In this document: positions 1-8,242 of the stretch, one piece after another | How the letters are laid out: each line of letters opens with the position of its first letter | Position numbering within the stretch: the stretch's first letter is position 1 | Source: UBA6115 sp050952935 | GTDB taxonomy: Bacteria > Bacillota > Clostridia > Christensenellales > Aristaeellaceae | Direction: 5' to 3' | Assembly (NCBI GenBank): GCA_050952935.1 | Contig: JBMNLS010000001.1 | Location: forward strand, 806,001 to 870,000 | DNA length: 64,000 nucleotides | The notes under the pieces: generated by a model | The model's input: only the letters and a program-made list of their open reading frames with translations | Database searches by the model: none | What the model was told of the DNA's origin: nothing | Made by a program: the position numbers and the translations under genes

Positions 1-479
1 GCGCCCCCCTCGCCAAAAAGGAAGTTGCTTTCTGGATCCAGGGCGCCGGTTTTCATGAACCGGGCGGTGGTCACCTTGCGCTGGTGAACTTCTTCCCCCC
101 GCTCCAGCACCAGAGGGCGCAGACCGGCCCTGGCCAGCGCCAGCGCCGCGAACAGCCCACAGGGCCCAAGCCCCGCCACCACGGGGCGGAAGGGTTGGGC
201 GGCCCGCTGCCAGGCCACAGGCTGGGAATCGGGCGCCAGCTCGCCTGTGCCCCGGGGCAGGCGGGAAAGCCGGGCGGCTTCATCCCCTTTGAGCGTCATA
301 TCCACCGTGTAGACAAAGTGAATGGCGCTTTTGTCCCGGGCGTCCACGCTTTTTTTGACAATGCAGTGGCTTAAAAGGTCGCTTTCCGGCGCCCTCAGGC
401 GTTTGAGGGTCGCTTGGACGGCGGCCCGGTCGGGATCCTTGACGGGCTTCACCTTGATATTGCTGACACGGATGGGCAC
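1..479 (-). CDS. FAD-dependent dehydrogenase, 5' part (partial)
   Basis: Reading from a GTG at 479, with AGGAG about 7 bases upstream, the minus strand stays open to the window edge (about 159 codons), so the 3' end is missing. The N-terminal ~85 residues form the small alpha/beta domain typical of the uncharacterised NAD(FAD)-utilizing dehydrogenases (COG2509 type). A Rossmann-like segment follows (VVAGLGPCGLFAALALARAG, about residues 92-111) with the dinucleotide-binding glycine pattern. Near the cut end is FLFGEGG, a family hallmark at the FAD site. Members are cytoplasmic flavoproteins whose substrate is unknown. It lies 17 bases downstream of the small exported protein and is probably cotranscribed with it. 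Assignment to the family is firm; the reaction is not known. Confidence 0.85.
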   Translation of the reverse strand, partial: MPIRVSNIKVKPVKDPDRAAVQATLKRLRAPESDLLSHCIVKKSVDARDKSAIHFVYTVDMTLKGDEAARLSRLPRGTGELAPDSQPVAWQRAAQPFRPVVAGLGPCGLFAALALARAGLRPLVLERGEEVHQRKVTTARFMKTGALDPESNFLFGEGG

Positions 480-496
480 AGATAGATCTCCTGATA

Positions 497-886
497 TTAT
501 TGAGGTTTACAGCGCTTGCAGGGCTCCAAACCCCGGCGGAGGGCCTCCGCCCGGGTGACCTGGCGGGGGTTTTTCATGTTGGAGCAGGTGGAAACGGCGT
601 GATACTTTTTGCCTGATTTGGAAACCCACACCATGGTTTCTTCGCCGGCTGCCGCCGGGATGCCCCCCGAAAAGGCAGTTTTTGCCTGCTCTTCTTCGGT
701 GATGGATGTCATCTCCGCCATCCAGGCGGCCCGCTTGTCCGCCGGCAGGCTGTCCAGATAGGCCCTGAAAGCTTCAAATTGCTCCTCAAGCGTCTGACTG
801 GATTGAATCGTCAGGCTGCTTCCCGCCGCCAGGGCGATGGCAGCGATGGTCACAAAGGCCAGCACCAGCGCGGTGAGTTTTTTCAT
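497..886 (-). CDS. small exported protein with C-terminal Cys/His zinc-type motif
   Basis: 129 residues. A basic start (MKK) and a hydrophobic stretch to about residue 21 form a signal peptide or signal anchor. A short acidic helical middle follows. The C-terminus reads KKYHAVSTCSNMKNP and ends in PCKRCKPQ, so one His and three Cys are arranged as in the small metal-binding tails attached to many exported nucleases and surface proteins of Bacillota (a YHxxxxC...CxxC pattern). No nuclease domain is present here, so this is the tail module alone on a signal peptide. The start at 886 is preceded by AAAGGA. The protein is probably extracytoplasmic and metal-binding; its function is unknown. Confidence 0.75.
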   Translation of the reverse strand: MKKLTALVLAFVTIAAIALAAGSSLTIQSSQTLEEQFEAFRAYLDSLPADKRAAWMAEMTSITEEEQAKTAFSGGIPAAAGEETMVWVSKSGKKYHAVSTCSNMKNPRQVTRAEALRRGLEPCKRCKPQ

Positions 887-907
887 GATATCTTTTCCTT
901 TCAGCGG

Positions 908-2377
908 TCAGTTCACAGGAGGCTTGCCTTTTCCGCAGCAATGCTTGTATTTTCTCCCGCTGCCACAGGGACAGGGGGCGTTTCTTGGGATATATGCCGC
1001 AGGCTTTGAATTCTGCCGGTCTGCGTCCTCAGCCGCAAGCTTTTTTTCGATCTGGTCCACCTGATCCAAAAAGCTGAGCTGCAGTTCATTGGTGGGAAAC
1101 GCCGTTTCAGCGGCGAAATCGCGCAGATCATCAATGCTGATCATCCTATCCCGGATGGCTTTTTTCAAGCCATCTTTAAACATGACCGATCCGGGCTTTT
1201 GGTTTAATATCGCCGCCATTTCATTAGGGGTGTGGCCGCGGTTGATGGGCATGCGGGTATTGTTTGACAGGGCGAAAAAATGCTCGAAAAACTGTACCAC
1301 ATCGTCCATGTCATCTAATTTCAACCCCATTCGCTCCGCGTTGAACTGGATAAACTCGAGATCATCATGGTTGCCCATATAGGCATGAAGCTGCATTTCA
1401 TCCGCAATGTCTTCCGCTCTTATTTTGGATAATTTTCTTTCTTTTTGCAGGTAATCCCTGAAAGCAAAGAATTCTTCTGTTTTTTCGTAGTAGAACTCAT
1501 CCGAATATTTAAGGAGCGTTTCTTTGGGAGGCACATAATAAGGTTTCCCTTCCTGATTCTGCAGCAGAGCAGCCCACTCATCCTCATCGTCAAAAAACAG
1601 ACTCTTGTCAACAATCAAACGCTCCATGGGGAGCGCTTCCTTTTCCCAATCCACATAGATCTCATCCTCGCCCAGGATATAAAACAGGCAGTCATCGTGG
1701 CGGGCAACCTCAACAAACTGCAAAAAATGCGCTTCTTCTATCGGCGGATTTTGACTGTTATAGATGTCAAACGCTTTTTGAAGGGGGATGATCCAATAGA
1801 GATTAGAAAATGCGTCGAAGTATTGAAGCAGTAATTTTACGGTAGGCTGAGGAAGAGGGAGCGCCTTGTAGAGGGATTGGATTTTCCAGGGAGGATACAA
1901 TTCAGGGAGAAAATCGGGCATATCATCGTCATCGCGCTCATCGTTCGGTTCATCCTCCTCATCCCAATCATATTGGCTGGGTGATTCCCCGGCTGAACGG
2001 ACGATCCGGGGCGAATCCGTAGCCTCGTCGAGCAGTCTTAATACCCTGAGGTCAAAAGCCCATTCCTCTCCAAAATCAAACACATATTTGAACTTGCTGC
2101 CGGGTTTGAGTGATAGCTGCTTAAGCCTGTAATCGCTGGTGGAGCGGCTGCCGGACATCCCGGCAGCCATGTAGCTGCTGTCTTTATTTCCCCACAGCTT
2201 GTTGTCCATGAAAAAGGCATGGGCATGGTCATCAACAAAATCAAAAGCCTTTAGAATGGCGCTGTGCAGGTCATAGAGGGTATCGTCTGCTGAGATGCGG
2301 ATGTGCCGGTAACAGCCTGCACATAATGAAACGCTGATGACATAGCTTTGACCTGAGGATGAAATTTGTTTTGACAT
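908..2377 (-). CDS. pRiA4b ORF-3-like protein with C-terminal SEC-C motif
   Basis: 489 residues, cytoplasmic, no signal peptide. The N-terminal ~150 residues match the plasmid pRiA4b ORF-3-like fold: a beta-rich start (YVISVSLCAGCYRHIRIS), a helix DLHSAILKAFDF, then FKYVFDFGEEWAFDLRV. An acidic low-complexity linker (about 135-160) leads to a helical middle region of unknown role. The last 25 residues hold PCPCGSGRKYKHCCG, the SEC-C zinc motif (CPCxSGxxYKxCC) known from SecA tails and many uncharacterised proteins. The start has GAGGTAG upstream and its own promoter at 2423-2451. Domain assignments are firm; the biological role is unknown. Hypothetical proteins of this build are common in Clostridia. 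Confidence 0.85.
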   Translation of the reverse strand: MSKQISSSGQSYVISVSLCAGCYRHIRISADDTLYDLHSAILKAFDFVDDHAHAFFMDNKLWGNKDSSYMAAGMSGSRSTSDYRLKQLSLKPGSKFKYVFDFGEEWAFDLRVLRLLDEATDSPRIVRSAGESPSQYDWDEEDEPNDERDDDDMPDFLPELYPPWKIQSLYKALPLPQPTVKLLLQYFDAFSNLYWIIPLQKAFDIYNSQNPPIEEAHFLQFVEVARHDDCLFYILGEDEIYVDWEKEALPMERLIVDKSLFFDDEDEWAALLQNQEGKPYYVPPKETLLKYSDEFYYEKTEEFFAFRDYLQKERKLSKIRAEDIADEMQLHAYMGNHDDLEFIQFNAERMGLKLDDMDDVVQFFEHFFALSNNTRMPINRGHTPNEMAAILNQKPGSVMFKDGLKKAIRDRMISIDDLRDFAAETAFPTNELQLSFLDQVDQIEKKLAAEDADRQNSKPAAYIPRNAPCPCGSGRKYKHCCGKGKPPVN

Positions 2378-2422
2378 GGATCTACCTCGCTTTCAGTATG
2401 CTGATCGGCAGATGATAACTCA

Positions 2423-2451
2423 ATTATAACGGATAGACGGGATATCGTCCA
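2423..2451 (-). promoter_or_regulatory. sigma-A type promoter for the SEC-C protein
   Basis: On the minus strand: TGGACG (2451-2446), 17-base spacer, TATAAT (2428-2423). It lies about 45 bases upstream of the start codon at 2377. It is arranged back to back with the promoter at 2470-2498. Confidence 0.65.
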
Positions 2452-2469
2452 CAGGGCGCGGCAGTCGGA

Positions 2470-2498
2470 TTGACAGGCTGAGCCTTGTTTGTTAAGAT
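2470..2498 (+). promoter_or_regulatory. sigma-A type promoter for the CapA-family gene
   Basis: TTGACA, 17-base spacer, TAAGAT; the expected transcript begins about 25 bases before the ATG at 2529. Confidence 0.7.
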
Positions 2499-2528
2499 GC
2501 CCCTGATTTTTCTTTGACGGGAGACAGC

Positions 2529-3608
2529 ATGCGGAAAACCCTGGCGATTCTGTTGATTTGCTTGATTGTTTTGCCTTTTGGGGCGGCTTTGGCTCAGGAG
2601 GATGTGGTGGAGGTGGTGGTCACCTTGGCGGGGGACTGCACCTTGGGCAGTGAAGAGCACACAAGGAAGAACCTGCTTTCCTTCGATACCTTTGTCCACG
2701 CCCGGGGCTATGACTATCCCTTCAAGAAGGTGCAGTCCATCTTCGCCCATGACGATGTGACCATCATCAACCTGGAGGGGGTTTTCTATAACCACAGTGG
2801 CAACCGTGTCAAGAAAACCTATAATTTCAGAGGCCCTACAGAGTTTGCCAACATCCTGTCGGCGGGCAGCGTTGAGGCGGTGTTTGTGGGCAACAACCAC
2901 ATCATTGACTATGGTTCTTATGGATTTAAAAGCACTATCAGCGCGCTGGAGGAGGTGGGGGTGCCCTGGTTTGCCACCACCAATTCCTATTGCAACACTT
3001 ATATTTTTGAAAAAGAAGGCTTTAAGGTGGGCTTCACTGGGGCCTATACCTCCACCTATGTCGGTTTTCGAAACAAGATGGAGCTGGACATGCAGACCCT
3101 GCAGGACGCCGGCTGTGACGCCATCATCGCGGTGATGCACGGGGGTACGGAATACAGCCCTGTCCGGGTGAAAGGCCAGGAGCGTCTGGCGGCCTGGTAT
3201 GTCAGAAACGGCGCCACCGCCGTGGTGGGGCATCATCCCCATGTGGTGCAGGGCATGGATGTGATGGACGGGGCTTCGGTGATCTATTCTTTGGGCAATT
3301 TTTCCTTTGGCGGCAACGCTCAGCTGCGCGCCACCCAGGCGCTGCTGGCCCAGGTCACCCTGCGCTTCAGCCGGGAGGAAGGCTACCTGGGTCACCAGGT
3401 GAACCTGATCCCCGTGGCGCCCTCGGGAACGCTGGAATACAATAATTTTCAGCCGGTTATCCTGCGGGGGGATGATGCCCGGGCGGTGATGGACCTGGTG
3501 CAGCGGGATACGCCTTTTAAGCTGGCCCCTTATGTGGAGGGGGTGGGCGCTGTGCAGCCCTTTATGCCGGTACCTGAGCCGCCGGCGGAAGAGGAAGCGG
3601 CGGAATAA
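2529..3608 (+). CDS. exported CapA-family metallophosphatase-like protein
   Basis: 359 residues from ATG 2529, which has GGGAG 5-6 bases upstream; a TTG 15 bases earlier would stay in frame but has no better signal. A signal peptide (MRKTLAILLICLIVLPFGAALA) is followed directly by the CapA/PGA_cap domain. Metal-site signatures are VTLAGDCTLG (residues ~33-42), INLEG, VGNNHIIDYG, VMHGGTEY and VVGHHPHVVQG, and the usual SLGNF is near the end. The protein closes with a Pro/Glu-rich tail. CapA was first linked to poly-gamma-glutamate capsule production, but most clostridial members are stand-alone extracytoplasmic proteins of unknown substrate. No capB/capC genes are nearby, so a capsule role should not be assumed. 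It is monocistronic with its own promoter. Confidence 0.88.
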   Translation: MRKTLAILLICLIVLPFGAALAQEDVVEVVVTLAGDCTLGSEEHTRKNLLSFDTFVHARGYDYPFKKVQSIFAHDDVTIINLEGVFYNHSGNRVKKTYNFRGPTEFANILSAGSVEAVFVGNNHIIDYGSYGFKSTISALEEVGVPWFATTNSYCNTYIFEKEGFKVGFTGAYTSTYVGFRNKMELDMQTLQDAGCDAIIAVMHGGTEYSPVRVKGQERLAAWYVRNGATAVVGHHPHVVQGMDVMDGASVIYSLGNFSFGGNAQLRATQALLAQVTLRFSREEGYLGHQVNLIPVAPSGTLEYNNFQPVILRGDDARAVMDLVQRDTPFKLAPYVEGVGAVQPFMPVPEPPAEEEAAE

Positions 3609-3667
3609 AAAAGGGCGCTTATCACTCCTTTTAGGTTGTATGCAAAGAAAAGAGATATGAGGGAGTT

Positions 3668-3724
3668 TCAGAGGGATTTTCCCTCTGAGTGTAATCGTGA
3701 CCGGCGACATGTGCGGCGGTCACG
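3668..3724. terminator. two hairpins between convergent genes
   Basis: A perfect 9-bp stem (TCAGAGGGA / TCCCTCTGA, 3668-3688) is followed by an 8-bp stem (CGTGACCG / CGGTCACG, 3696-3724). They sit between the end of the CapA gene (3608) and the end of the convergent ABC operon (3749). Neither has a clear T-run, so termination is inferred from position only. Confidence 0.4.
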
Positions 3725-3748
3725 TGCGTAGCAATGCATTCCAATTTT

Positions 3749-4522
3749 TTAGTTCCCGCACTCCACGCTGATTTCATTAAAGATGCCCAGCACATCCTCC
3801 AGCCGGGTTTTCTGCTTTTCCTCCCCGACCTTGTCCAACACCACCTGGCCCTGATGCATCATGATGAGGCGGTTGCCAAAGTCGATGGCGTAGCGCAGGT
3901 TATGGGTGACCATGAGGGCGGTGATGCCCTTTTCGTGAATGATCTGATCGGTGAGGTGCATGATGGTGTCGGCGGTTTTGGGGTCAAGGGAGGCGGTGTG
4001 CTCGTCCAGGATCAGGCAGGAGATGGGGCTCATCACCGCCATCACCAGCGCCAGGGCCTGACGCTGCCCGCCGGAAAGGCTGCCTGCCTTGGTCTCCAGC
4101 ATGTTTTCAAGGCCCAGGCCCAGGGGAGCGAGCATTTCACGGTAGCGGGGGATCTGCTTTCTGTCAACGGCGGGCAAAAGGTTCATGCGCCGCTTTTTGC
4201 AGTCGGCCAGGGCCAGGTTTTCAAGGATGCTCATTTCCCCGCAGCTGCCCATGGCGGGGTTTTGATGGATGCGGCCAATGTGCCGGGCGCGCAGGTGCTC
4301 GCTGTGGGCGGTGATGTCAGCGCCCTCCATCAGAACCCGGCCCTTGTCAGGCAGGAGGCTGCCGCAAAGCAGGTTCAGCATGCTGGTTTTGCCAGAGCCA
4401 TTGGAGCCCACTACACTCAGGTATTGTCCCTTTGGCACCGAGAGGGAAAAATCATGAAACAGCCCCATTTCTCTTACGGTGCCCGGGTTATAGGTAAGAA
4501 AGATGTGTTCAAGCGCCAGCAT
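3749..4522 (-). CDS. trpZ: ABC transporter ATPase, TrpXYZ-type (Trp T-box operon)
   Basis: 257 residues, cytoplasmic ATPase of an amino-acid importer of the COG2984/COG4120/COG1101 class. Walker A is GSNGSGKT (about residues 38-45), the signature is LSGGQRQALAL, Walker B is SCLILDEHTASLDPKT, and the switch His is in MVTHNLRYAI. It is the last gene of the unit binding protein - permease - ATPase and overlaps the permease by 14 bases. The paralogous ATPase at 44981 overlaps its permease by exactly the same amount. The T-box leader with a UGG specifier implies control by uncharged tRNA-Trp and hence tryptophan supply. The trpXYZ name follows the comparative-genomics assignment of this family. 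Substrate is inferred from regulation, not from the protein. Confidence 0.85.
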   Translation of the reverse strand: MLALEHIFLTYNPGTVREMGLFHDFSLSVPKGQYLSVVGSNGSGKTSMLNLLCGSLLPDKGRVLMEGADITAHSEHLRARHIGRIHQNPAMGSCGEMSILENLALADCKKRRMNLLPAVDRKQIPRYREMLAPLGLGLENMLETKAGSLSGGQRQALALVMAVMSPISCLILDEHTASLDPKTADTIMHLTDQIIHEKGITALMVTHNLRYAIDFGNRLIMMHQGQVVLDKVGEEKQKTRLEDVLGIFNEISVECGN

Positions 4523-5417
4523 GTTTTTTACCCCCTTTCCCCGGGAAAAGCCCCGCTGATAGAATGATGAGGAAAAGGGCGGCGGTGATCAGCTTCAGAT
4601 CCCCCGGCTTCAGCCCGCAGGCGATGGCGAAGCTGACGCTGATTTTATACAGGATGGCCCCGATGATGACCTTGAGCGTGGTGGACATTTTCTCCAGCTT
4701 TCGCAGGAGGTTCACCCCCAGGATGACGCTGGCAAGTGATAACACCACAGCGCCTGTGCCCATGGAGATTTCAAACATGCGCTGTTCCTGGGCCACAAGG
4801 CTCCCGGAGAGGGCCACCAGCGCGTTTGCGATCATGAGGCCGGCGATTTTCACATGCCCCTTGTCCCGGGAGAGGGCGATGACCACCTGGGGATTGTCCC
4901 CGGCGGCGCGCAGCAGAAAACCGGCCCGGGTTTTGAAAAACAAGTCCAACAGCACTTTTATGAACAGGGCGGTTGTCAGGGCCAGAATCAGGGTGCTGTA
5001 GGCCGGGGGAAGGGCGGAGGCCAGGGCGTTATTTCGAAACAGGGTGACGCTCTGGCGGGGGATGGCCAACAGCGCCGAGTCCCCTGCCAGGCGCAGGTTG
5101 ATGGAGTAGAGGGCGGTCATCATGATGATGCCGGAAAACAGATCCCGCACCTTGAGTTTCACATGGATGAGCCCGGTGCAAAGCCCGGCCAGGGCCCCGG
5201 CCAAAGCCGAGGCCAGCAGGGCATTGATGGGGCTTGCACCTGAGAGGATGAGCCGGGCGGTGACCACAGCGCCCAAGGGAAAGGAACCGTCCACCGTCAG
5301 GTCGGGGAAATCCAGCACCAGGTAGGTGATCATCACGCCCAGGGCCATTACCGCATACAGCAGGCCTTGCTCCAGGGCGCTTGGCAGGGCGGCGGTGAAT
5401 GATAAAAGTGTTTGCAT
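4509..5417 (-). CDS. trpY: ABC transporter permease, TrpXYZ-type (Trp T-box operon)
   Basis: 302 residues with about eight hydrophobic segments, related to the branched-chain amino-acid permease superfamily (COG4120). Landmarks shared with the paralogue at 44083 are YLVLDFPDLTVDGSFPLGA near the N-terminus (there YRVLDIADLSVEGTFTLGA), RAAGDNPQ, which is the probable ATPase-contact loop, and IANALVALSGSLVAQEQ. The ATG at 5417 follows the binding-protein stop (TAA at 5421) by only three bases and lacks a strong ribosome site of its own, so translation is probably coupled. It acts in the membrane as the importer channel. Confidence 0.87.
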   Translation of the reverse strand: MQTLLSFTAALPSALEQGLLYAVMALGVMITYLVLDFPDLTVDGSFPLGAVVTARLILSGASPINALLASALAGALAGLCTGLIHVKLKVRDLFSGIIMMTALYSINLRLAGDSALLAIPRQSVTLFRNNALASALPPAYSTLILALTTALFIKVLLDLFFKTRAGFLLRAAGDNPQVVIALSRDKGHVKIAGLMIANALVALSGSLVAQEQRMFEISMGTGAVVLSLASVILGVNLLRKLEKMSTTLKVIIGAILYKISVSFAIACGLKPGDLKLITAALFLIILSAGLFPGKGGKKHAGA

Positions 5418-5420
5418 GGC

Positions 5421-6389
5421 TTATTTGGCGCTGGCGTCAATGACCTTGCCGGCCAGTTCCTCGGGCAGGGTGATGTTCAGCCGGCTTAGGACATCGGGGT
5501 TCACATACAGCGTTGCCTCGGTGGCGGTTACATAGGGGATGGCGGAGGCGGGCTCGCCTTTCAGCACCCGGGCGGCAAGCATTCCCGTTTCCCGGCCCAG
5601 GGCGATATAGTCGATGCCGGCGGAGGCGGCGCATCCTTTGGTGACCTGCTCAATTTCGCTGCCATATACCGGGATGCTGGCCTCATCCGCCGCGTCCAGC
5701 ACCAGGTCAAGGTATTGCACCACGGTGTTGTCAAGGAGCATGGAGAGGCAGTCAGCTTTCTGCACAATGCCGGGCAGCGCCAGGGGGATCTCAGAGCCTG
5801 CGGTGACGGTGGACTCCGCGATTTCAAAGCCATATTCAGCCGCCAGCTCCCGATACTGACGGGCCAGCACCTGGGAGTTGACCTCGCCTACGGTGTAAAG
5901 CAGGCCCACGGTTTTGGCATCCGGTTGAAGCGCGCGGATGAGCGCCAGCTGCTGGGCGATGGGCGGCTGATCGCTGGTGCCGGTGACATTGAGCGCAGTA
6001 CGTTCGTTTTCATCCGCCAGTCCGGCTTCAATGGGGGAGGTAACCGCGGCGTAGATCACAGGGACCGCCCCATCCGCCGTGTTGGCGCTGACCACCGCCA
6101 TGGGGGTGGCGATGGCGCAGATCAAATCAAAGCGGTTGCTTACAAAGGCGGAGGCAATGGCGTTGGCCTGCCCCATGTCCGCCTGGGCGTTTTGCACCGT
6201 GACGGCGATGTTTTCCCCATCCACAAAGCCTTCCTGTGCCAAGCCTTGGAGGAAACCTTCCCGAATGTTGTCAAGGGAGCCATGGACGGCGAACTGGGCG
6301 ATGCCGATTTTAAGCGTCGCTGCGGAAGCAGGGAGCGTGAGCGCCAGGGTCAGGATCAGGGCCAGGACGATTGCGAGGGTCTTTTTCAT
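5421..6389 (-). CDS. trpX: ABC transporter substrate-binding protein, TrpX-type (Trp T-box operon)
   Basis: 322 residues of the ABC_sub_bind family (COG2984). The signal peptide (MKKTLAIVLALILTLALT, cut after ASA) has no lipobox cysteine, which is unusual for a monoderm binding protein. The mature part begins LKIGIAQFAVHGSLDNIREG and carries QADMGQANAIASAFV, VTGTSDQPPIAQQLALI and TVGLLYTVGEVNSQ. The same positions are recognisable in the paralogues at 41653 and 43059, though this copy is clearly the most divergent. It is first in its operon and immediately follows the T-box leader, with AAGGAG upstream of the ATG. The predicted ligand is tryptophan from the UGG specifier; direct binding evidence is absent. 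Confidence 0.87.
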   Translation of the reverse strand: MKKTLAIVLALILTLALTLPASAATLKIGIAQFAVHGSLDNIREGFLQGLAQEGFVDGENIAVTVQNAQADMGQANAIASAFVSNRFDLICAIATPMAVVSANTADGAVPVIYAAVTSPIEAGLADENERTALNVTGTSDQPPIAQQLALIRALQPDAKTVGLLYTVGEVNSQVLARQYRELAAEYGFEIAESTVTAGSEIPLALPGIVQKADCLSMLLDNTVVQYLDLVLDAADEASIPVYGSEIEQVTKGCAASAGIDYIALGRETGMLAARVLKGEPASAIPYVTATEATLYVNPDVLSRLNITLPEELAGKVIDASAK

Positions 6390-6436
6390 GGTTGGAGTCT
6401 CCTTACTTTTTATTTTTGTCGGAGCCTTCCGCTAAA

Positions 6437-6695
6437 GAAAAAGCCCCAAGCATTGCTGCTTGAGGCGAATCGCTTCGCGGTACCACTCAATTTGGCTGAA
6501 AAGCCTTCTTGTTCCATGCGCCGACACACATGCCGCCTTGATAACGGGCGCGGTTCCCGTCCGCTTCTACTAAAGGGCTTGTTCGAAGCGACCCTCAGGA
6601 GGCCATTCGCCGGGCGCCTTCATGCCGCATTTCCACCGTTGGCGGCTCTCTTTGTTTCAGGCGGTTCCGGGTACTCGTCTCCCTCATCGGTTGAT
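6437..6695 (-). ncRNA. T-box riboswitch, apparent Trp (UGG) specifier
   Basis: Read on the minus strand, the leader has Stem I starting near 6690 with the AGUA loop-E element and the apical AGAGAGCCGCC...GGUGGAA pattern. The specifier-loop 3' strand GAAUGGC is closed by GGGAG/CUCCU below and CCGG/CCGG above. In register with the two paralogous leaders in this window, the codon is UGG at 6605-6603; the following base is C rather than the usual A. The T-box core GAGTGGTACCGCG lies at 6488-6476. The terminator hairpin GCCTCAAGCA...TGCTTGGGGC with a T-run is at 6466-6437. Uncharged tRNA-Trp is expected to permit readthrough into the transporter operon. Confidence 0.9.
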
Positions 6696-6701
6696 GGGGT
6701 C

Positions 6702-6730
6702 ATTCTATCACGGGATTTTTCCGCTGTCAA
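6702..6730 (-). promoter_or_regulatory. promoter of the Trp T-box transporter operon
   Basis: Minus strand TTGACA (6730-6725), 17-base spacer, TAGAAT (6707-6702). It lies directly upstream of the T-box leader and downstream of the histidine kinase gene, so the two operons are transcribed separately. Confidence 0.85.
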
Positions 6731-6790
6731 AAGGGTGATTGCATTTCTATTGTTCCTATCTGTCGATAAAGCCTCTCTTCCAACAGTTTA

Positions 6791-8242
6791 TCATCCGTTC
6801 GATTCTTCCCACTTAAAGCTGAACACCGCCCCGCCCGATGTGTTGTTGCGGGCTGTCAGCGCCATGCCGTGACGTTGGGCGATTTCCCGGGCGATGGCCA
6901 GGCCCAGGCCGGAGCCGGGGCCTTTTTCACCGCCGGGCACCCGGTAGAAACGGTCAAAGACGCGGTTCAGGCTGTCCTCGGGGATGCCGGGGCCATGGTC
7001 CGCGATCTCCAGGCAGCCGGGAACCAGACGCAGGGATACTGCGTTGCCAGGAGGTGTGAAGCGCAGGGCATTGTCCAGGACGATCAGCATCATCTGGCGC
7101 AGGCGGCTGTGGTCACCTTCCAGCATCATCGGCGCATCAGGCAGGGAGGCGGTGATCAGCACCTCCTTTTTTTCAGCCATGGCACGGGCACTTCCGAGGG
7201 CGTCATCCGCCGCCTGGCGCAGATCAAGCGTTTCCCTGGTGAGGCTGAAGCCCGGGGCTTGGAGGCGGCTCAACTCCATCTGGTCGCGAATCAGGGCTTC
7301 CAGGGCGCCCGTTTCCTGAAGCATGGACTGGTAATAGCCTCGTACTTGATCGGGCGCTGTCACCAGGCCGTCTCTTAGCGTTTCCAGCATGGCCCGCAGC
7401 GCGGCCACAGGGGTTTTCAGCTCGTGGGAGACATTGGCCATAAACTCCCGGCGCAGACCCTCGGCGTTTTCCCGCTCCTGCCGGGCTTCGTCCAGGCGCA
7501 GGGAAAGGGTGTCCACCGCCCGGGCAAGCTCCCCCACCTCATCCTGTTGGTTCACCTGACAGCGGGCGCTGTAGTCGCCCTCAGCCAGGGCCAGGGCGGT
7601 GGCTCGCACCCGCTCCAGCGGCCGTGAAAAACGCCGCACCATAAACAGCGATGCCGCCAGCGCCAGCAACAGGCCAATCAGGACGCTGATGGCCAGGGTT
7701 CTAAGCCCCGCCATTTCCGCCTGACGCAGGGCTGCAAGCGGCGTGTGAAGGAACAGGGCCCCGTCTATGCCATTCCCTCCCTGGATGGGCAGGCCCAGGG
7801 TGAGGGTGGGCAGACCCTGTTGGCTGGCCTGACCCTCCAGAAAGCGGGTTTCCCCGGCCATAACCGCCTGGAACAGGGGGAGGAAGTCATCCGGCAATTC
7901 CTCGGAGGGCTGCCGGTAGCCGGTGGTGAGGTGGCCGTCCCGGTCCACCACCCAGGCGTCAATGTCAGCTTGGGTGTTAAGCGCCTGAAGATAGCGGCGG
8001 TAGTTGGCGCTGCCCCGCATCTGGGGCTGGCCCCGCCCGGCGCCCCGACCCATGCTTTCCTTCATGCCTGTGTCAATCAGGGAGAGGATCACCCTGGCCT
8101 GGCCCTCCAGGCGGGCTTTGGCCTCCTCCCTGGAATAATCCCGGAAAAGGGCGGAAAAGCTGAGCCCCACCGCCAGGGCCAGCACGGCCAGGGCCAGCGT
8201 CAGCGCCAGGGCCAGCTTGCCCGCGATTGTTTTAACCTTCAT
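6791..8242 (-). CDS. sensor histidine kinase
   Basis: 483 residues, membrane sensor of an OmpR-type two-component system. Order: first membrane helix (residues 8-33), an extracytoplasmic sensor region of about 150 residues, second helix (180-201), a HAMP region, the dimerisation/phosphoacceptor helix MANVSHELKTP with His at about 273, then the ATPase domain. That domain has its N box LDNALRFTPPGN, G1 DHGPGIPEDSLNRVFDRFYR and G2 GSGLGLAIA. All catalytic motifs are present. The sensor region has no recognisable ligand domain. The gene overlaps the upstream response regulator by 11 bases. Targets and signal are unknown; the architecture resembles PhoR/BaeS-type envelope sensors. Confidence 0.92.
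   Translation of the reverse strand: MKVKTIAGKLALALTLALAVLALAVGLSFSALFRDYSREEAKARLEGQARVILSLIDTGMKESMGRGAGRGQPQMRGSANYRRYLQALNTQADIDAWVVDRDGHLTTGYRQPSEELPDDFLPLFQAVMAGETRFLEGQASQQGLPTLTLGLPIQGGNGIDGALFLHTPLAALRQAEMAGLRTLAISVLIGLLLALAASLFMVRRFSRPLERVRATALALAEGDYSARCQVNQQDEVGELARAVDTLSLRLDEARQERENAEGLRREFMANVSHELKTPVAALRAMLETLRDGLVTAPDQVRGYYQSMLQETGALEALIRDQMELSRLQAPGFSLTRETLDLRQAADDALGSARAMAEKKEVLITASLPDAPMMLEGDHSRLRQMMLIVLDNALRFTPPGNAVSLRLVPGCLEIADHGPGIPEDSLNRVFDRFYRVPGGEKGPGSGLGLAIAREIAQRHGMALTARNNTSGGAVFSFKWEESNG

Noticed and set aside
2424..3710. 428-codon minus-strand frame
   Set aside because: It is the shadow of the CapA-family gene, which has a signal peptide, family motifs, a promoter and a ribosome site.
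6785..6810. TTCGATTC-like tRNA T-arm sequence
   Set aside because: No acceptor or anticodon arms can be formed, and the bases belong to the end of the histidine kinase gene.
5715..6872. 385-codon plus-strand frame
   Set aside because: It runs antisense through the binding-protein gene and across the T-box leader; composition is that of a shadow frame.
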